Positions 7,692 to 16,388 of a DNA stretch of 64,000 nucleotides are shown in pieces; positions within the stretch are counted from its first letter, which is position 1, and each line of letters opens with the position of its first letter. This DNA comes from JACTMZ01 sp044359955. Lineage in GTDB: Bacteria > Verrucomicrobiota > Verrucomicrobiia > Chthoniobacterales > JACTMZ01. Position numbers and translations under genes: made by a program. The notes beneath the pieces are model-generated. The model was given only the letters and a program-made list of their open reading frames with translations. It was not told the origin of the DNA and did no database searches. The DNA lies in the NCBI GenBank assembly GCA_044359955.1, contig JBIKLF010000010.1, positions 9,255-73,254 of the forward strand, read 5' to 3'.

Positions 7692-8489
7692 ATGCGATTT
7701 TTCGAAGGTTGCACTGCTTTGATCACCGGGGCGTCGTCGGGGTTGGGCGCGGAGTTCGCCCGGCAACTGGCGCCGGTGGCGGGCACGCTGGTGCTGGTGG
7801 CGCGGCGGGCGGGGCATTTGGACGAGTTGAAGGCGGAACTGGAGGCGCGCTATCCGGGTGTGCGGGTTTTTGTTTATGTGATGGATCTGACGCGGGAAAA
7901 TCAGAACCGCGATTTCGTGGAGTGGCTGGAGCGGGAAAAGGTCCAGGTCAATTTTTTGGTCAACAATGCGGGGATGGGCGACCGGGGGCCGTTTGCCACG
8001 GGGGACTGGGCGAAGATCCATGCGATGCTGGAGGTGAATGTCGTGGCGCTGACCCGGCTGACGCATCATTTGCTGCCGATGTTGCTGGAGGGTGGGCGCG
8101 GGGCGATCCTCAATGTGAGTTCGATCGCGGGATTGATTCCGTTGCCGCACATGTCGGTTTATGCGGCGACGAAGGCGTATGTGAACAGTTTTAGCGATGG
8201 TTTGCGCATGGAATTGCGCGATTCGGGGATCACGGTGACGGCGGTGTTGCCGGGGCCGGCGGAGACGGAGTTCGGTCAGGTGGCCTCGCGTGGGACGGGT
8301 GAACCGGAATGGAGTTCGCCGGATGGATTGCTTGTGCCGGTGGATGAAGTGGTGCGCAAGGCGCTCGGCGCGGTGGCGGCCGACAAGGCGCGGGTCATTC
8401 CCGGTTGGAAGGTGGCGTTGGTCATGGGTTTGGCCGTGGCGCTGCCGCTGGGAATTCTCCGGGCGATTTTGCAGCGCAAAGCACGCTGA
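7692..8489 (+). CDS. Short-chain dehydrogenase/reductase (DltE-like)
   Basis: A 265-residue classical SDR. The cofactor motif TGASSGLGAEFARQL lies near the N-terminus, NNAGMGDRG follows, and the catalytic set is complete: Ser in VSSIAGL and YAATK. The C-terminus (ALVMGLAVALPLGIL) is hydrophobic enough for a membrane anchor, as in several DltE/YqjQ-like SDRs. Substrate unknown. The polyprenyl synthase starts 35 nt downstream on the same strand, so an operon is possible. Confidence 0.86.
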   Translation: MRFFEGCTALITGASSGLGAEFARQLAPVAGTLVLVARRAGHLDELKAELEARYPGVRVFVYVMDLTRENQNRDFVEWLEREKVQVNFLVNNAGMGDRGPFATGDWAKIHAMLEVNVVALTRLTHHLLPMLLEGGRGAILNVSSIAGLIPLPHMSVYAATKAYVNSFSDGLRMELRDSGITVTAVLPGPAETEFGQVASRGTGEPEWSSPDGLLVPVDEVVRKALGAVAADKARVIPGWKVALVMGLAVALPLGILRAILQRKAR

Positions 8490-8524
8490 GCGGAGGATCT
8501 GATTTTTTTTCCGGGACGTAACGC

Positions 8525-9565
8525 ATGACAATGAACCAAGCCAAGATTCGCAAGGTGCCCATCGATCCGCTGGCGTTGGCCCGCTTCAAAAAGACGTTCG
8601 AGCTAATCAACACGCATCTTTACAGCGTGGAGGAACGGATCCGGGCTCAGGCGCGGGCCTTTGATCCGGCGATGGAGGGTTATGTGGGTTACGTTTGCAA
8701 TTCATCCGGCAAGCGGTTGCGTCCGGCCCTGGCGCTGTTGGCCGGCGGGTCCACGGGCAAGATCACCTCGAGCCATGTCGATCTGGCGGTGATCATTGAA
8801 CTGATCCACATCGCCACGCTGGTGCATGACGACATCATGGATGGCGCGGATTTGCGCCGGGAGCAACCGACGGTCAATGCCAAGTGGGGCAATGCAATCA
8901 GCGTGCTGCTCGGCGACGCGTTGCTCGCGCACGCCATGAGGTTGGCTACCAATTTTTCCGAGACCGAAGTGGTGCGGCGTATTGCTGATGCGGCGGCGGA
9001 AGTTTGCACCGGGGAAATTATCCAGACCCAGCGGCGGTTCGATTTGAATTTGTCGGTGCCGGACTACTACAAGATCGTCGAGATGAAGACGGGGGCGCTT
9101 TTCGCGGCCTCGGCGGAGTTGGGGGCGTTCTTGAGCGAGACGACGCCGGAGCGGATCGGGGCGTTGAAGCAGTTCGGGCTCAAGCTCGGGACGGCCTACC
9201 AAGTCTATGACGATTGTCTCGATCTGGTCGGAACCGAAGAAGAAATCGGCAAGACGTTGGGGAGCGATTTGCGCAAAGGGAAACTGACCTTGCCCTTGAT
9301 CTTCCTGTTGCAGTCGGCGCGACGGAGCGGGGATCACGATAAGGTGAGCGCGTTGTTGCTCGGGGGTGACGAGGTGGAAGCGGAGAAAATCGTCTCCATG
9401 CTGATGGAACGAGGGGCCTTGCAGCAGACCGTTCAGGCTGCCAACCAATTGGTGGAGGAAGCCTTGGAAGGGCTGGATGCGCTGGACGAAAACCGGTTCA
9501 CCAGCGGGTTGCGCGGGGTGGCGGAATATTTGCAGGCCTTGATCCGGCGGGTGGCGGGGGGTTGA
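8525..9565 (+). CDS. Polyprenyl diphosphate synthase (octaprenyl/heptaprenyl type)
   Basis: A trans-isoprenyl diphosphate synthase (346 residues) that elongates an allylic diphosphate with IPP; long-chain products feed quinone side chains. GKRLRP (62-67), the first Asp-rich motif DDIMD (102-106) followed by GADLRR, and the second motif YDDCLD (about residues 232-237) are intact. Ala at the position five residues before the first DDxxD (IATLVHDD) leaves room for a long product, so a long chain is likely, but exact chain length is inference. ATG8525 or ATG8531 could be the start. Confidence 0.9.
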   Translation: MTMNQAKIRKVPIDPLALARFKKTFELINTHLYSVEERIRAQARAFDPAMEGYVGYVCNSSGKRLRPALALLAGGSTGKITSSHVDLAVIIELIHIATLVHDDIMDGADLRREQPTVNAKWGNAISVLLGDALLAHAMRLATNFSETEVVRRIADAAAEVCTGEIIQTQRRFDLNLSVPDYYKIVEMKTGALFAASAELGAFLSETTPERIGALKQFGLKLGTAYQVYDDCLDLVGTEEEIGKTLGSDLRKGKLTLPLIFLLQSARRSGDHDKVSALLLGGDEVEAEKIVSMLMERGALQQTVQAANQLVEEALEGLDALDENRFTSGLRGVAEYLQALIRRVAGG

Positions 9566-9566
9566 T

Positions 9567-9632
9567 GGTAGGGGCACGCGGCTCGCGTGCCCGCTTCCAC
9601 CGGGCGGACGAGCGAGGCCGCTCGTCCCTACC
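9567..9632. repeat. 66-nt double-hairpin repeat, copy 1 of 5
   Basis: Two palindromes in tandem: a cacgcggctcgcgtg hairpin and a ggacgagcg..cgctcgtcc hairpin, enclosed by ggtagggg and ccctacc, which are themselves complementary, so the whole unit can close into a three-way structure. Related copies are at 10965-11030, 21321-21385, 39550-39615 and 49840-49905. Confidence 0.75.
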
Positions 9633-9730
9633 TTTGGCGCGGCGTGAAGTTGATGCACCGTGGGGCGGACGCTTCTCTGGAGCGCGAGAGTTGACGCGGA
9701 CTCGTCGAATCCGCGATCCTTGGGGAATTG

Positions 9731-10840
9731 ATGAAACTTTTTGTTTTTGCGTCGGGTTGTCTTTTCCTTGCCGCCGCCGTTCCATTATCTGCCGTCGAGT
9801 ATTCTTCCATCGCGGCACCTGGAGTTGTGGTCACCGGGGTTCGTTCGATCAATGCTTCCAACGATGACGTTGTCATTACGGCCAGCTACACTTCCGGGGG
9901 TGTAACCCAGGGGGCGCTTTACAGCGGGTCTCTTGCCGCGGTGACCAATGCCCCGATAAGCAGCTGGGTGCCGTTGGTTCCGGTCATCAGCGGCCAAACG
10001 GTGACCAGCACGTCGCTGTATGGTCCCAACACGGCACGATTCACGCCCCGCATCGGGCAGGGGAACGTTATTGCGGTGGGCAGCTACAAATACGATGAAT
10101 CGGCGGCGGATCACGGGGTGATCTACGAGGGGCCGGTGTCTGGTGGCGGCACCTGGACCCAAATCGACGCCACGTCCCTGGTGACCAATGGCACTCTTTT
10201 GAACACCATCGCCCACAGCACAATGGGCAGCCTGGTTGTGGGGAACTATGACACCAGTTTGGCGACGGGAAATGCCTTCATCTATAACATGAGCAACGCG
10301 TCATGGGTGAATCTTGCCCCGACCGGATCCGCCAGCTTCACCGCCTACGGTATCTGGCAGAACTCGGAGACCTCTTTCACCATCGCGGGCGGTTCAAGCG
10401 CGCTGGGGTCGGGCGGCCTCGATCTGGGGTATCTGGTCAATTATGATAGCAGCACCGGGCAAACCTCCGACTTCAAGACCTTCAGCTACAACAATGCGCC
10501 GGTCACCGCGTTGATTTCCCATTTCGACGGCATCACAGCGACGGAGACAGGGTTCAACCTCACGGGCGACTATCTAATGATTGGAGGCGGGCTCGGTGCG
10601 TTTTTTGCCTCGGTGGATGTTCTCCCGGGCGGAGGCTTCGGGGAGGCGGTGTGGACGGATATTGCCTTCACCGGAGCCGATGAAACCAGTGGCAACACGG
10701 TGGTTGGGGACAGCGTGTTGGGAATATACACCGCGGGAGGTGCTCCCCTGAGTTATGTCGCAACCGTTCCGGAGCCGGGCACCACTGCACTACTTTTGCT
10801 TGGAGCCGGGTATTTGTTGTTTCGGGGACTTCGGCGGTAG
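9731..10840 (+). CDS. PEP-CTERM sorted exported protein, unknown function
   Basis: 369 residues from ATG9731 (a TTG precedes it in frame). The N-terminal signal peptide is MKLFVFASGCLFLAAAVPLS followed by AVEYSS. The C-terminus carries a sorting tail: VPEPGTT, then hydrophobic ALLLLGAGYLLF, then basic RGLRR. That is the PEP-CTERM arrangement, recognised by exosortase and coupled in known systems to EPS production. The body is rich in Ser, Thr and Gly with repeated TSSGNT-like texture and no enzyme motif I recognise; it looks like a beta-rich surface protein. No exosortase gene is in the window. Confidence 0.88.
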   Translation: MKLFVFASGCLFLAAAVPLSAVEYSSIAAPGVVVTGVRSINASNDDVVITASYTSGGVTQGALYSGSLAAVTNAPISSWVPLVPVISGQTVTSTSLYGPNTARFTPRIGQGNVIAVGSYKYDESAADHGVIYEGPVSGGGTWTQIDATSLVTNGTLLNTIAHSTMGSLVVGNYDTSLATGNAFIYNMSNASWVNLAPTGSASFTAYGIWQNSETSFTIAGGSSALGSGGLDLGYLVNYDSSTGQTSDFKTFSYNNAPVTALISHFDGITATETGFNLTGDYLMIGGGLGAFFASVDVLPGGGFGEAVWTDIAFTGADETSGNTVVGDSVLGIYTAGGAPLSYVATVPEPGTTALLLLGAGYLLFRGLRR

Positions 10841-10964
10841 GAGGAGATTGTGGGCGCAGGCTGTTCCCGAGGTCTCGTTTGAGGGAGAGGCCGATTGGGT
10901 CCGGGAGGAGGGCGTGATTGGAAAGGTTCCTGCGCGGGGTGATGCGGGGGCGGCGGGGGCTGAT

Positions 10965-11030
10965 GGCAGGGGCACGCGGCTCGCGTGCCCGTTTCCACCG
11001 GGCGGACGAGCGGGGCCGCTCGTCCTTACC
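10965..11030. repeat. 66-nt double-hairpin repeat, copy 2 of 5
   Basis: Same organisation as copy 1 (ggcaggggcacgcggctcgc start, ctcgtccttacc end), same length and close to identical. The flanking words also match copy 1: a leading tgatgg and a trailing tttggcgcg occur at both sites, so the repeated unit extends a few bases beyond the hairpins. Confidence 0.75.
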
Positions 11031-11083
11031 TTTGGCGCGACGCAGGCTGGTGTGATTGCCATGCGGTTGCTTATCTTTCGCGC

Positions 11084-11785
11084 GTGGCGACGCCGAAGAT
11101 CAAAGACTGGCCGGCGGAGGAGCGGCCGCGGGAGAAGTTGATGCACCGTGGGGCGGATGCGTTGAGCGATGCGGAGTTGCTCGCCATTTTTTTGCGCACG
11201 GGGACGCCCGGGCGCACCGCGGTGGATGTCGGCGACGAAATGATCAAGGCCGCCGGCGGATCCTTGGCGCGGATGGCCCCGATGACGGTGAAAGAGTTGC
11301 GAAAGTTGGCCAAGGGAGTGGGCCTGGCCAAGGCGTGCGAAATGGCCGCGGGGTTCGAAGTGGGCAAGCGTTTGGCGCGGCAGACGGCACAAAGCGAACC
11401 TCTGGGGACGCCGGAGAAAATTTACGCTTTCATGGGCCCGCTGCTGCAAAATCTGCCCCGGGAGTCGCTGCGGGTCGTGTTGCTCGATACACGGCACCGG
11501 CTGATCCACGCGGAAGAAGTTTCGCTCGGGACGATCAACGAAAGCCTGGCCCATCCGCGGGAAATCCTCCGTCCGGCGATCAGTCACGGGGCTTACGCCT
11601 TCATCCTGGTGCACAATCATCCTTCGGGTGATCCGACCCCGAGCGAGGCGGACCGCGCCCTGACCCGCCGCATCCGCGAGGCCGCGGACTTGGTGCAGAT
11701 TCATCTACTGGATCATGTCATCATCGGCCGTGAGCGCCCCGGAGCCCCTCCTTACTTCAGCTTCAAGGAGCATGGGCTGCTTTGA
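11084..11785 (+). CDS. radC: RadC family protein (JAMM/MPN+ domain)
   Basis: 233 residues from GTG11084, the usual RadC length. The longer open frame from 10985 would start inside the repeat and is rejected. An N-terminal helix-hairpin-helix-like region (DALSDAELLAIFLRTGTPG) is followed by the metal-binding JAMM motif VHNHPSGDPTPSEAD (H-x-H-x7-S-x2-D). Despite the name, a direct DNA repair role has not been upheld in E. coli; function remains uncertain. No strong ribosome site precedes the GTG. Confidence 0.9.
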   Translation: MATPKIKDWPAEERPREKLMHRGADALSDAELLAIFLRTGTPGRTAVDVGDEMIKAAGGSLARMAPMTVKELRKLAKGVGLAKACEMAAGFEVGKRLARQTAQSEPLGTPEKIYAFMGPLLQNLPRESLRVVLLDTRHRLIHAEEVSLGTINESLAHPREILRPAISHGAYAFILVHNHPSGDPTPSEADRALTRRIREAADLVQIHLLDHVIIGRERPGAPPYFSFKEHGLL

Positions 11786-11889
11786 GTTGAGGGTTGAGGG
11801 TTGAAAGTTGAGGGAGAGTCAGAGGATGATTCCGTTTCTTTGGCGAATTTGATTTTCTCTCAACCCTCATCCCGCAACTCTCAACTTCC

Positions 11890-12693
11890 ATGAACATCCA
11901 TCCCACCGCGCTCGTGGCCGACGGGGCCAAGCTGGCGAATGACGTCAAGGTCGGGCCCTACTCGATCATCGGGGCGGAGTCGGAGGTTGGCGCGGGTTGC
12001 GTGATCGGGGCGCAGGTGATTTTAGAACACCGCGTCGTGCTCGGCGAGGGGACGAAAGTCGGGCACGGGACGATCTTGGGGGCGAATCCGCAGGATTTGG
12101 GATTTGAGGTGAAGCGGAAGGACACCGGCGTGCGCATCGGGCGCAACAATACGATCCGCGAACACGTCACGATCAACCGCGCCACCCTAGAAAACGCGGA
12201 CACCGTGGTGGGGGACGACAATTTTCTTATGACAGGGTGTCACTTGGGGCACGACTGCCTCCTTGGTCACCGTGTCATCGTGGCCAATAACGTCCTCCTA
12301 GCTGGTCATGTGAAGGTGGCCGACAGCGCTTTTCTCGGCGGGGGCTCGGTCTTCCACCAATTTGTCACGGTCGGTTGCTTGGCCATGGTGCAGGGGGATT
12401 CCGGTTGCAGTAAAAACATCCCTCCTTACACCGTGGCGTCGAGGTTGAACACGGTCGTCGGCCTGAACTCGATCGGACTGCGGCGCGCCGGGCTCTCGGC
12501 TGAGGTGCGTTTGCAACTCAAGCGGGCCTTCCGGTTGCTTTATTTGTCACGCTTGAACGTGGCGCAGGCCCTGGAGGCCGCGGCCAAGGAGGATTGGGGG
12601 CCGGAAGCGGCGCAGTTTTTTGAATTCGTGCGTGCCTCAAAGAAACGGGGGATTTGCGATTATGTGGGGAAGGGTCTGGCCGGGGAGGAGTGA
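11890..12693 (+). CDS. lpxA: UDP-N-acetylglucosamine acyltransferase (lipid A synthesis)
   Basis: First committed step of lipid A synthesis: transfer of a 3-hydroxyacyl chain from ACP to UDP-GlcNAc O-3, in the cytosol. 267 residues, the family length. Hexapeptide repeats of a left-handed beta helix fill the N-terminal two thirds, and the catalytic His is in GCHLGHDC (His121 by alignment with E. coli His125). HQFVTVG and the helical C-terminal domain also match. It is not in the common fabZ-lpxA-lpxB cluster. Its presence implies an LPS-type outer membrane. Confidence 0.92.
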   Translation: MNIHPTALVADGAKLANDVKVGPYSIIGAESEVGAGCVIGAQVILEHRVVLGEGTKVGHGTILGANPQDLGFEVKRKDTGVRIGRNNTIREHVTINRATLENADTVVGDDNFLMTGCHLGHDCLLGHRVIVANNVLLAGHVKVADSAFLGGGSVFHQFVTVGCLAMVQGDSGCSKNIPPYTVASRLNTVVGLNSIGLRRAGLSAEVRLQLKRAFRLLYLSRLNVAQALEAAAKEDWGPEAAQFFEFVRASKKRGICDYVGKGLAGEE

Positions 12694-12739
12694 ACAGTCG
12701 GCGTCGGGGACCCACCTTGCGGCGTGGCAAGCGGCGCCG

Positions 12740-13036
12740 CTACATCGGAAATTTTGTTACGGCAATGGCGGAGAAGGCTTCGTACACGTTGGAGCGGTGC
12801 TCGCAGAAAAGGATGTCGATTTCCGGGGGGCCCGGGCGCTTGGTGCCACGGTAGGCGTAGATGACGCGGTATGAGCGGACTTTGATGCGGTAGTAGCCAT
12901 GCAGGTCGTCTTCGAGCGCTTTGATGTCGCACTTTTCTTCCTCAAGCAAACGGATGGCCCGGCGCAGACGCTTGCGCGAGTCGGGGGCGAGGCGCTTGAT
13001 GTATTCGCTGACCTGGTGCGCGACGTTGACCTTCAT
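12740..13036 (-). CDS. RelE/ParE-superfamily toxin
   Basis: 98 residues with the RelE fold pattern: YIKRLAPDSRKRLRRAI helices, then LEDDLHGYYRIKVRSYRVIYAY, where basic residues and Tyr resemble the mRNA-cleavage site of RelE toxins. The last part (EIDILFCEHRSNVYEAF) fits the C-terminal strand. Its start overlaps the stop of the upstream antitoxin by 4 nt, the standard antitoxin-first layout. Confidence 0.82.
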   Translation of the reverse strand: MKVNVAHQVSEYIKRLAPDSRKRLRRAIRLLEEEKCDIKALEDDLHGYYRIKVRSYRVIYAYRGTKRPGPPEIDILFCEHRSNVYEAFSAIAVTKFPM

Positions 13037-13284
13037 TCTTTCTCGTCGAGGACGGAGAGGGGATAGAACTTCGTTTTGCCGGCTTCGTAGTCGCGGATGG
13101 CTTTCATCGCTTCCGGGTTGGCGAGGATTTCCATAGTTTCGAGGAGCGCCTCGAAGCGTTCCGGCGAGAGGAGGTAGCCGACGACTTTGTCGCGGCGGGT
13201 GATGACGACCGGATGCTCGGCGGCCTCGCGGACCACGGCGGGAAACTTGGCTTGGGCTTCGGTGATGGAATACGTAGTTGCCAT
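13033..13284 (-). CDS. Phd/YefM-type antitoxin
   Basis: 83 residues: MATTYSITEAQAKFPAVVREA, then HPVVITRRDKVVGYLLSPERF. This is the N-terminal DNA-binding Phd/YefM fold (ITEA-x-KF, V-x-ITR-xx-xxVA), followed by an acidic helical tail (ETMEILANPEAMKAIRDYEAG) that would wrap the toxin. The gene is translationally coupled to the RelE-like toxin (ATGA overlap). Autorepression by the pair is expected from family knowledge. Confidence 0.85.
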   Translation of the reverse strand: MATTYSITEAQAKFPAVVREAAEHPVVITRRDKVVGYLLSPERFEALLETMEILANPEAMKAIRDYEAGKTKFYPLSVLDEKE

Positions 13285-13298
13285 AATGTTCTACGTAG
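13270..13298. promoter_or_regulatory. Putative operator of the Phd/RelE operon
   Basis: The palindrome ctacgtag (13291-13298) lies 7 nt upstream of the antitoxin start, and a second tacgtag (13271-13277) lies just inside the gene, about two helical turns away. Paired short palindromes at this place are typical of Phd/YefM binding sites. Function is inferred. Confidence 0.4.
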
Positions 13299-13382
13299 CT
13301 TGATTGGGGGCGGATAGCAAGTTTTCCAGCGTTGTGCTGGCGGTCGGCGTCTTGGCCCGTAGGCTGTCGCGTAGTTCAAACG

Positions 13383-14612
13383 ATGATGGAATTTCCCGCC
13401 ACCCGGCAGTTGGCGCTACAACGCCTCGACGAGTTTCTGGAAGAGGCTCCGCACTATGCGGCAAGGCGCAATCATGTCCTGCCGGGTCATACGCAGGTTT
13501 CGCGGCTGTCCGCCGCGATACGGCATCGCTTGATCACGGAGGCCGAGGTGGTGGAGGCGGCGCTGCAGAAGTATCCCTTCCGCCTGGTCGAAAAATTTTT
13601 GCAGGAGGTGCTTTGGCGCGGTTATTGGAAGGGGTGGTTGGAAATGCGTCCGCAGGTGTGGGATCGCTACGGTGTTTCGTCCGGCCGTTTGGACGATGCC
13701 GGGGGTCCAGAAGTTGCCGCGGCCTGCCGCGAAGTGGCCGCAGGCCGGTCACCCTCGGGCATCATGAATCACTTCGCGTGCGAATTGCTCGAGACCGGTT
13801 ACCTGCACAATCATGCCCGGATGTGGTGGGCTTCGTATTGGATCCACCATTGCGGGTTGCCCTGGGAACTCGGCGCGCAGCATTTTTTCCGTCATCTGCT
13901 CGACGCGGACCCGGCCAGCAACACGCTGGGCTGGCGGTGGGTGGCCGGAGAACAGACGCGGGGCAAGACCTACCTGGCCACCGCCGGGAACATCCGCAAG
14001 TTCTGCGCTCCGGAACTGCTCGAGCGGGCGGGAGGCACCGGACTCGACGAGCATGTGGAGGCCCGGGCCGGTCTGGCCACCGATCCGACGGTCGATGACT
14101 TGAGTGGGCTGCCGGAACTTCCAAACGAAGTCGGGTTGCCTGACCCACAGCAGCGCATTGCGCTCATTCTGCATGACGAGGACCTTTGCCTGGAAACAAG
14201 TCCGGCGGCTCCGCTTCGGCCGGCGGTGGTCTTGCAGTTTGTTCCGGAGCCGGAACTCCCGCGGTCGGAACCGCGCGCGCAATGGCTTGAGTTGGCGCGG
14301 GCGGATGCGGCCCGGCGGGCCGGAGAGCATTTCGGTTGTGAGGTCCGTGCTTGCCGGACCCGCGAGGAATTCATCCAAGCCTGCGGAGCGGAGAAAATTG
14401 CCTCGGTGTTCCACATGGAGCCTTTTGTGGGGCCGCTGCGCGATCAACTCCGGGATTTGCCGGGGGAACTTGTGCGGCGGGAGATTTCCTTGGTCCGGTT
14501 GCGCCGGAAGTGGGATTCCGTCTTGCTGCCGCAGGCCAGCCGCGGGTTCTTTCCGTTTTGGAACAAGGTGGGGCGGTTGCTCGCCAAATCCGGCGCGGAG
14601 GGGCTCTCATGA
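13383..14612 (+). CDS. Cryptochrome/photolyase-related FAD-binding protein lacking the N-terminal antenna domain
   Basis: 409 residues from ATG13383. The first half matches the FAD-binding domain of the cryptochrome/photolyase family: FLQEVLWRGYWKGWLEMRP, MNHFACELLETGYLHNHARM, WWASYWIHHCGLPWELGAQH, DPASNTLGWRWVAGEQTRGK. The alpha/beta antenna domain that normally precedes it is missing. The C-terminal half (about 240-409) is instead a different alpha/beta region with no motif I recognise. It is translationally coupled to the DUF2256 gene (ATGA overlap) and then to a full photolyase, so a role with light-driven repair or sensing is likely. Confidence 0.8.
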   Translation: MMEFPATRQLALQRLDEFLEEAPHYAARRNHVLPGHTQVSRLSAAIRHRLITEAEVVEAALQKYPFRLVEKFLQEVLWRGYWKGWLEMRPQVWDRYGVSSGRLDDAGGPEVAAACREVAAGRSPSGIMNHFACELLETGYLHNHARMWWASYWIHHCGLPWELGAQHFFRHLLDADPASNTLGWRWVAGEQTRGKTYLATAGNIRKFCAPELLERAGGTGLDEHVEARAGLATDPTVDDLSGLPELPNEVGLPDPQQRIALILHDEDLCLETSPAAPLRPAVVLQFVPEPELPRSEPRAQWLELARADAARRAGEHFGCEVRACRTREEFIQACGAEKIASVFHMEPFVGPLRDQLRDLPGELVRREISLVRLRRKWDSVLLPQASRGFFPFWNKVGRLLAKSGAEGLS

Positions 14613-14782
14613 AAGGAGTGGCCAAGTCGGATTTGCCGGAGAAGCTTTGCGCGGCCTGTGGCCGTCCTTTCCGCTGGCGCAAGAAGTGGGAGCGTGACTG
14701 GGATGCGGTGCGCTATTGCAGCGAGGCCTGCCGGACCGGACGGCGCGACCGGCGACGGCAGAACGAGGGGAAAGCGGCATGA
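14609..14782 (+). CDS. DUF2256 small zinc-finger-like protein
   Basis: A 57-residue basic protein with the DUF2256 pattern: LCAACGRPFRWRKKWERDWD, then VRYCSEACRTGRR. Four Cys (CxxC and CxxxC) make a compact zinc site. Proteins of this family are repeatedly found beside or fused to cryptochrome/photolyase genes, and here it is overlapped by such genes on both sides (ATGA at 14609 and 14779). A nucleic-acid-binding helper role is plausible but unproven. Confidence 0.85.
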   Translation: MKGVAKSDLPEKLCAACGRPFRWRKKWERDWDAVRYCSEACRTGRRDRRRQNEGKAA

Positions 14783-16329
14783 GGGAAACTCCGGTCAACC
14801 TCGTTTGGTTCAAGCGTGACCTTCGCGTCCAAGACCATGAACCGCTGGCCGAGGCGGCGGCGGATGGGCCGGTGCTCGGCCTCTTTATCTACGAACCGGC
14901 GCTTTACCGCGCCGGGGAGTTTGATCCGTCGCATCTCATCTTCCTCAACCAATGCTTGGACGATCTCGGTCAGGCCTTGGCCGCGCGCGGGGGTGTGCTG
15001 GTCCTGCGCCACGGCGAAGCGGTGGAGGTTCTCGATCGCCTGGCGGAGGAGGTGCCGGTCAAAGCTCTCTTCTCCCACGCCGAGACGGGCAACATGACCA
15101 CTTACCAGCGGGATATGCGTGTCGCGGCGTGGGCTGCGCAGCGGGGCATCCGCTGGCAGCAGTTCCGTCAGGATGGCGTGATCCGCCCCTTGCGCAGCCG
15201 CGATGGATGGTCGGCACGCTGGGCGGAACGGATGAACCGTCCGGCGCTTCTCCAGCCGGAGCGGATGGCTTCACCCCGCGGACTCTCCGAGGTTGGCCTC
15301 CTCGCGCCGGCAGACTTGGGTTTGCCGCCCAGTGCCAAGCCCGAAGCACAGCTTGGGGGCATGAACGAGGCGGGTGCGGTGATGCGTTCGTTTTTGCAGG
15401 CGAGGGGCGTGAATTACCGGGCGGACATGTCGAGCCCGGTTGCGGGATGGGAAGGGTGTTCGCGTTTGAGCCCGTATCTTGCTTTTGGCTGCCTCAGTAT
15501 GCGGACGATTCACCAAGCAGCGGGGAGCCGGGTGGCCGAGCTGCGTGCCTTGGCCCGCAGCGGCGGGCCGGTCGACCGGCGGTGGCTCGGATCACTCTCC
15601 AGTTTCGGCGCGCGGCTGCGCTGGCATTGCCACTTCATGCAGAAGTTGGAAGACGAACCGCGCATCGAGTTCGAGAACTTTTCCCGGGCGTTCGACGGCA
15701 TGCGCGAGGAATTTTCGGCGACGTCGGAAGCACGGGAACGTTTCCGTCGCTGGCAGGAAGGGACCACGGGGTATCCGATGGTCGATGCCTGTATGCGTGC
15801 GGTGCGGGCCACCGGATGGCTGAACTTTCGCATGAGGGCCATGGTGGCGAGCTTTGCGGCTTACCACCTTTGGCTGCACTGGCGTGAGCCGGCCGTTTAT
15901 CTGGGGCGGCACTTTCTTGATTTCGAGCCGGGCATTCATTTCAGCCAGTTCCAAATGCAATCGGGGACCACGGGCATCAACACCCTGCGCATCTACTCGC
16001 CCGCGAAGCAGGCGCTCGATCAGGATCCGAAAGGCGTGTTTATCCGCCGCTGGATTCCCGAGTTGGCCAACGTGCCCGAATCGTGGTTGTCACAGCCGCA
16101 TCTCATGCCCTTGGAGATGCAGACCCGCTGCGGTTGCTTCATCGGCAAGGATTACCCGGCTCCCGTGGTCGATCACCAATCCGCGGTGGCGCTGGCCCGG
16201 GAGCGGTTCGCGGCCGTGCGGAAGCGTCCGGGCACGCGGGCGGAAGCGAAGCGCGTGCTGACCAAACACGGGAGCCGCAAGCGTCCGGCGAAACGGGCGC
16301 GTCCGCGGGTCACTGCCACGCTGTTGTAG
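14779..16329 (+). CDS. Cryptochrome/deoxyribodipyrimidine photolyase family protein
   Basis: 516 residues. The N-terminal Rossmann antenna domain begins NLVWFKRDLRVQDHEPL. The C-terminal FAD domain carries SRLSPYLAFGCLSMRTI, GTTGYPMVDACMRAVRATGW, LNFRMRAMVASF and the long FAD-loop region GIHFSQFQMQSGTTGINTLR. The tail is highly basic, useful for DNA binding. The family repairs UV-made pyrimidine dimers using blue light; whether this member repairs CPD, 6-4 products or only senses light is not decidable here. Third gene of a tightly coupled operon with the cryptochrome-like protein and DUF2256. Confidence 0.88.
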   Translation: MRETPVNLVWFKRDLRVQDHEPLAEAAADGPVLGLFIYEPALYRAGEFDPSHLIFLNQCLDDLGQALAARGGVLVLRHGEAVEVLDRLAEEVPVKALFSHAETGNMTTYQRDMRVAAWAAQRGIRWQQFRQDGVIRPLRSRDGWSARWAERMNRPALLQPERMASPRGLSEVGLLAPADLGLPPSAKPEAQLGGMNEAGAVMRSFLQARGVNYRADMSSPVAGWEGCSRLSPYLAFGCLSMRTIHQAAGSRVAELRALARSGGPVDRRWLGSLSSFGARLRWHCHFMQKLEDEPRIEFENFSRAFDGMREEFSATSEARERFRRWQEGTTGYPMVDACMRAVRATGWLNFRMRAMVASFAAYHLWLHWREPAVYLGRHFLDFEPGIHFSQFQMQSGTTGINTLRIYSPAKQALDQDPKGVFIRRWIPELANVPESWLSQPHLMPLEMQTRCGCFIGKDYPAPVVDHQSAVALARERFAAVRKRPGTRAEAKRVLTKHGSRKRPAKRARPRVTATLL

Positions 16330-16388
16330 CAGTGCGCCTTTGCGGGGTCCTCAACGAATGAAATGGACGGAAAGAGAGGATGCCTTGG

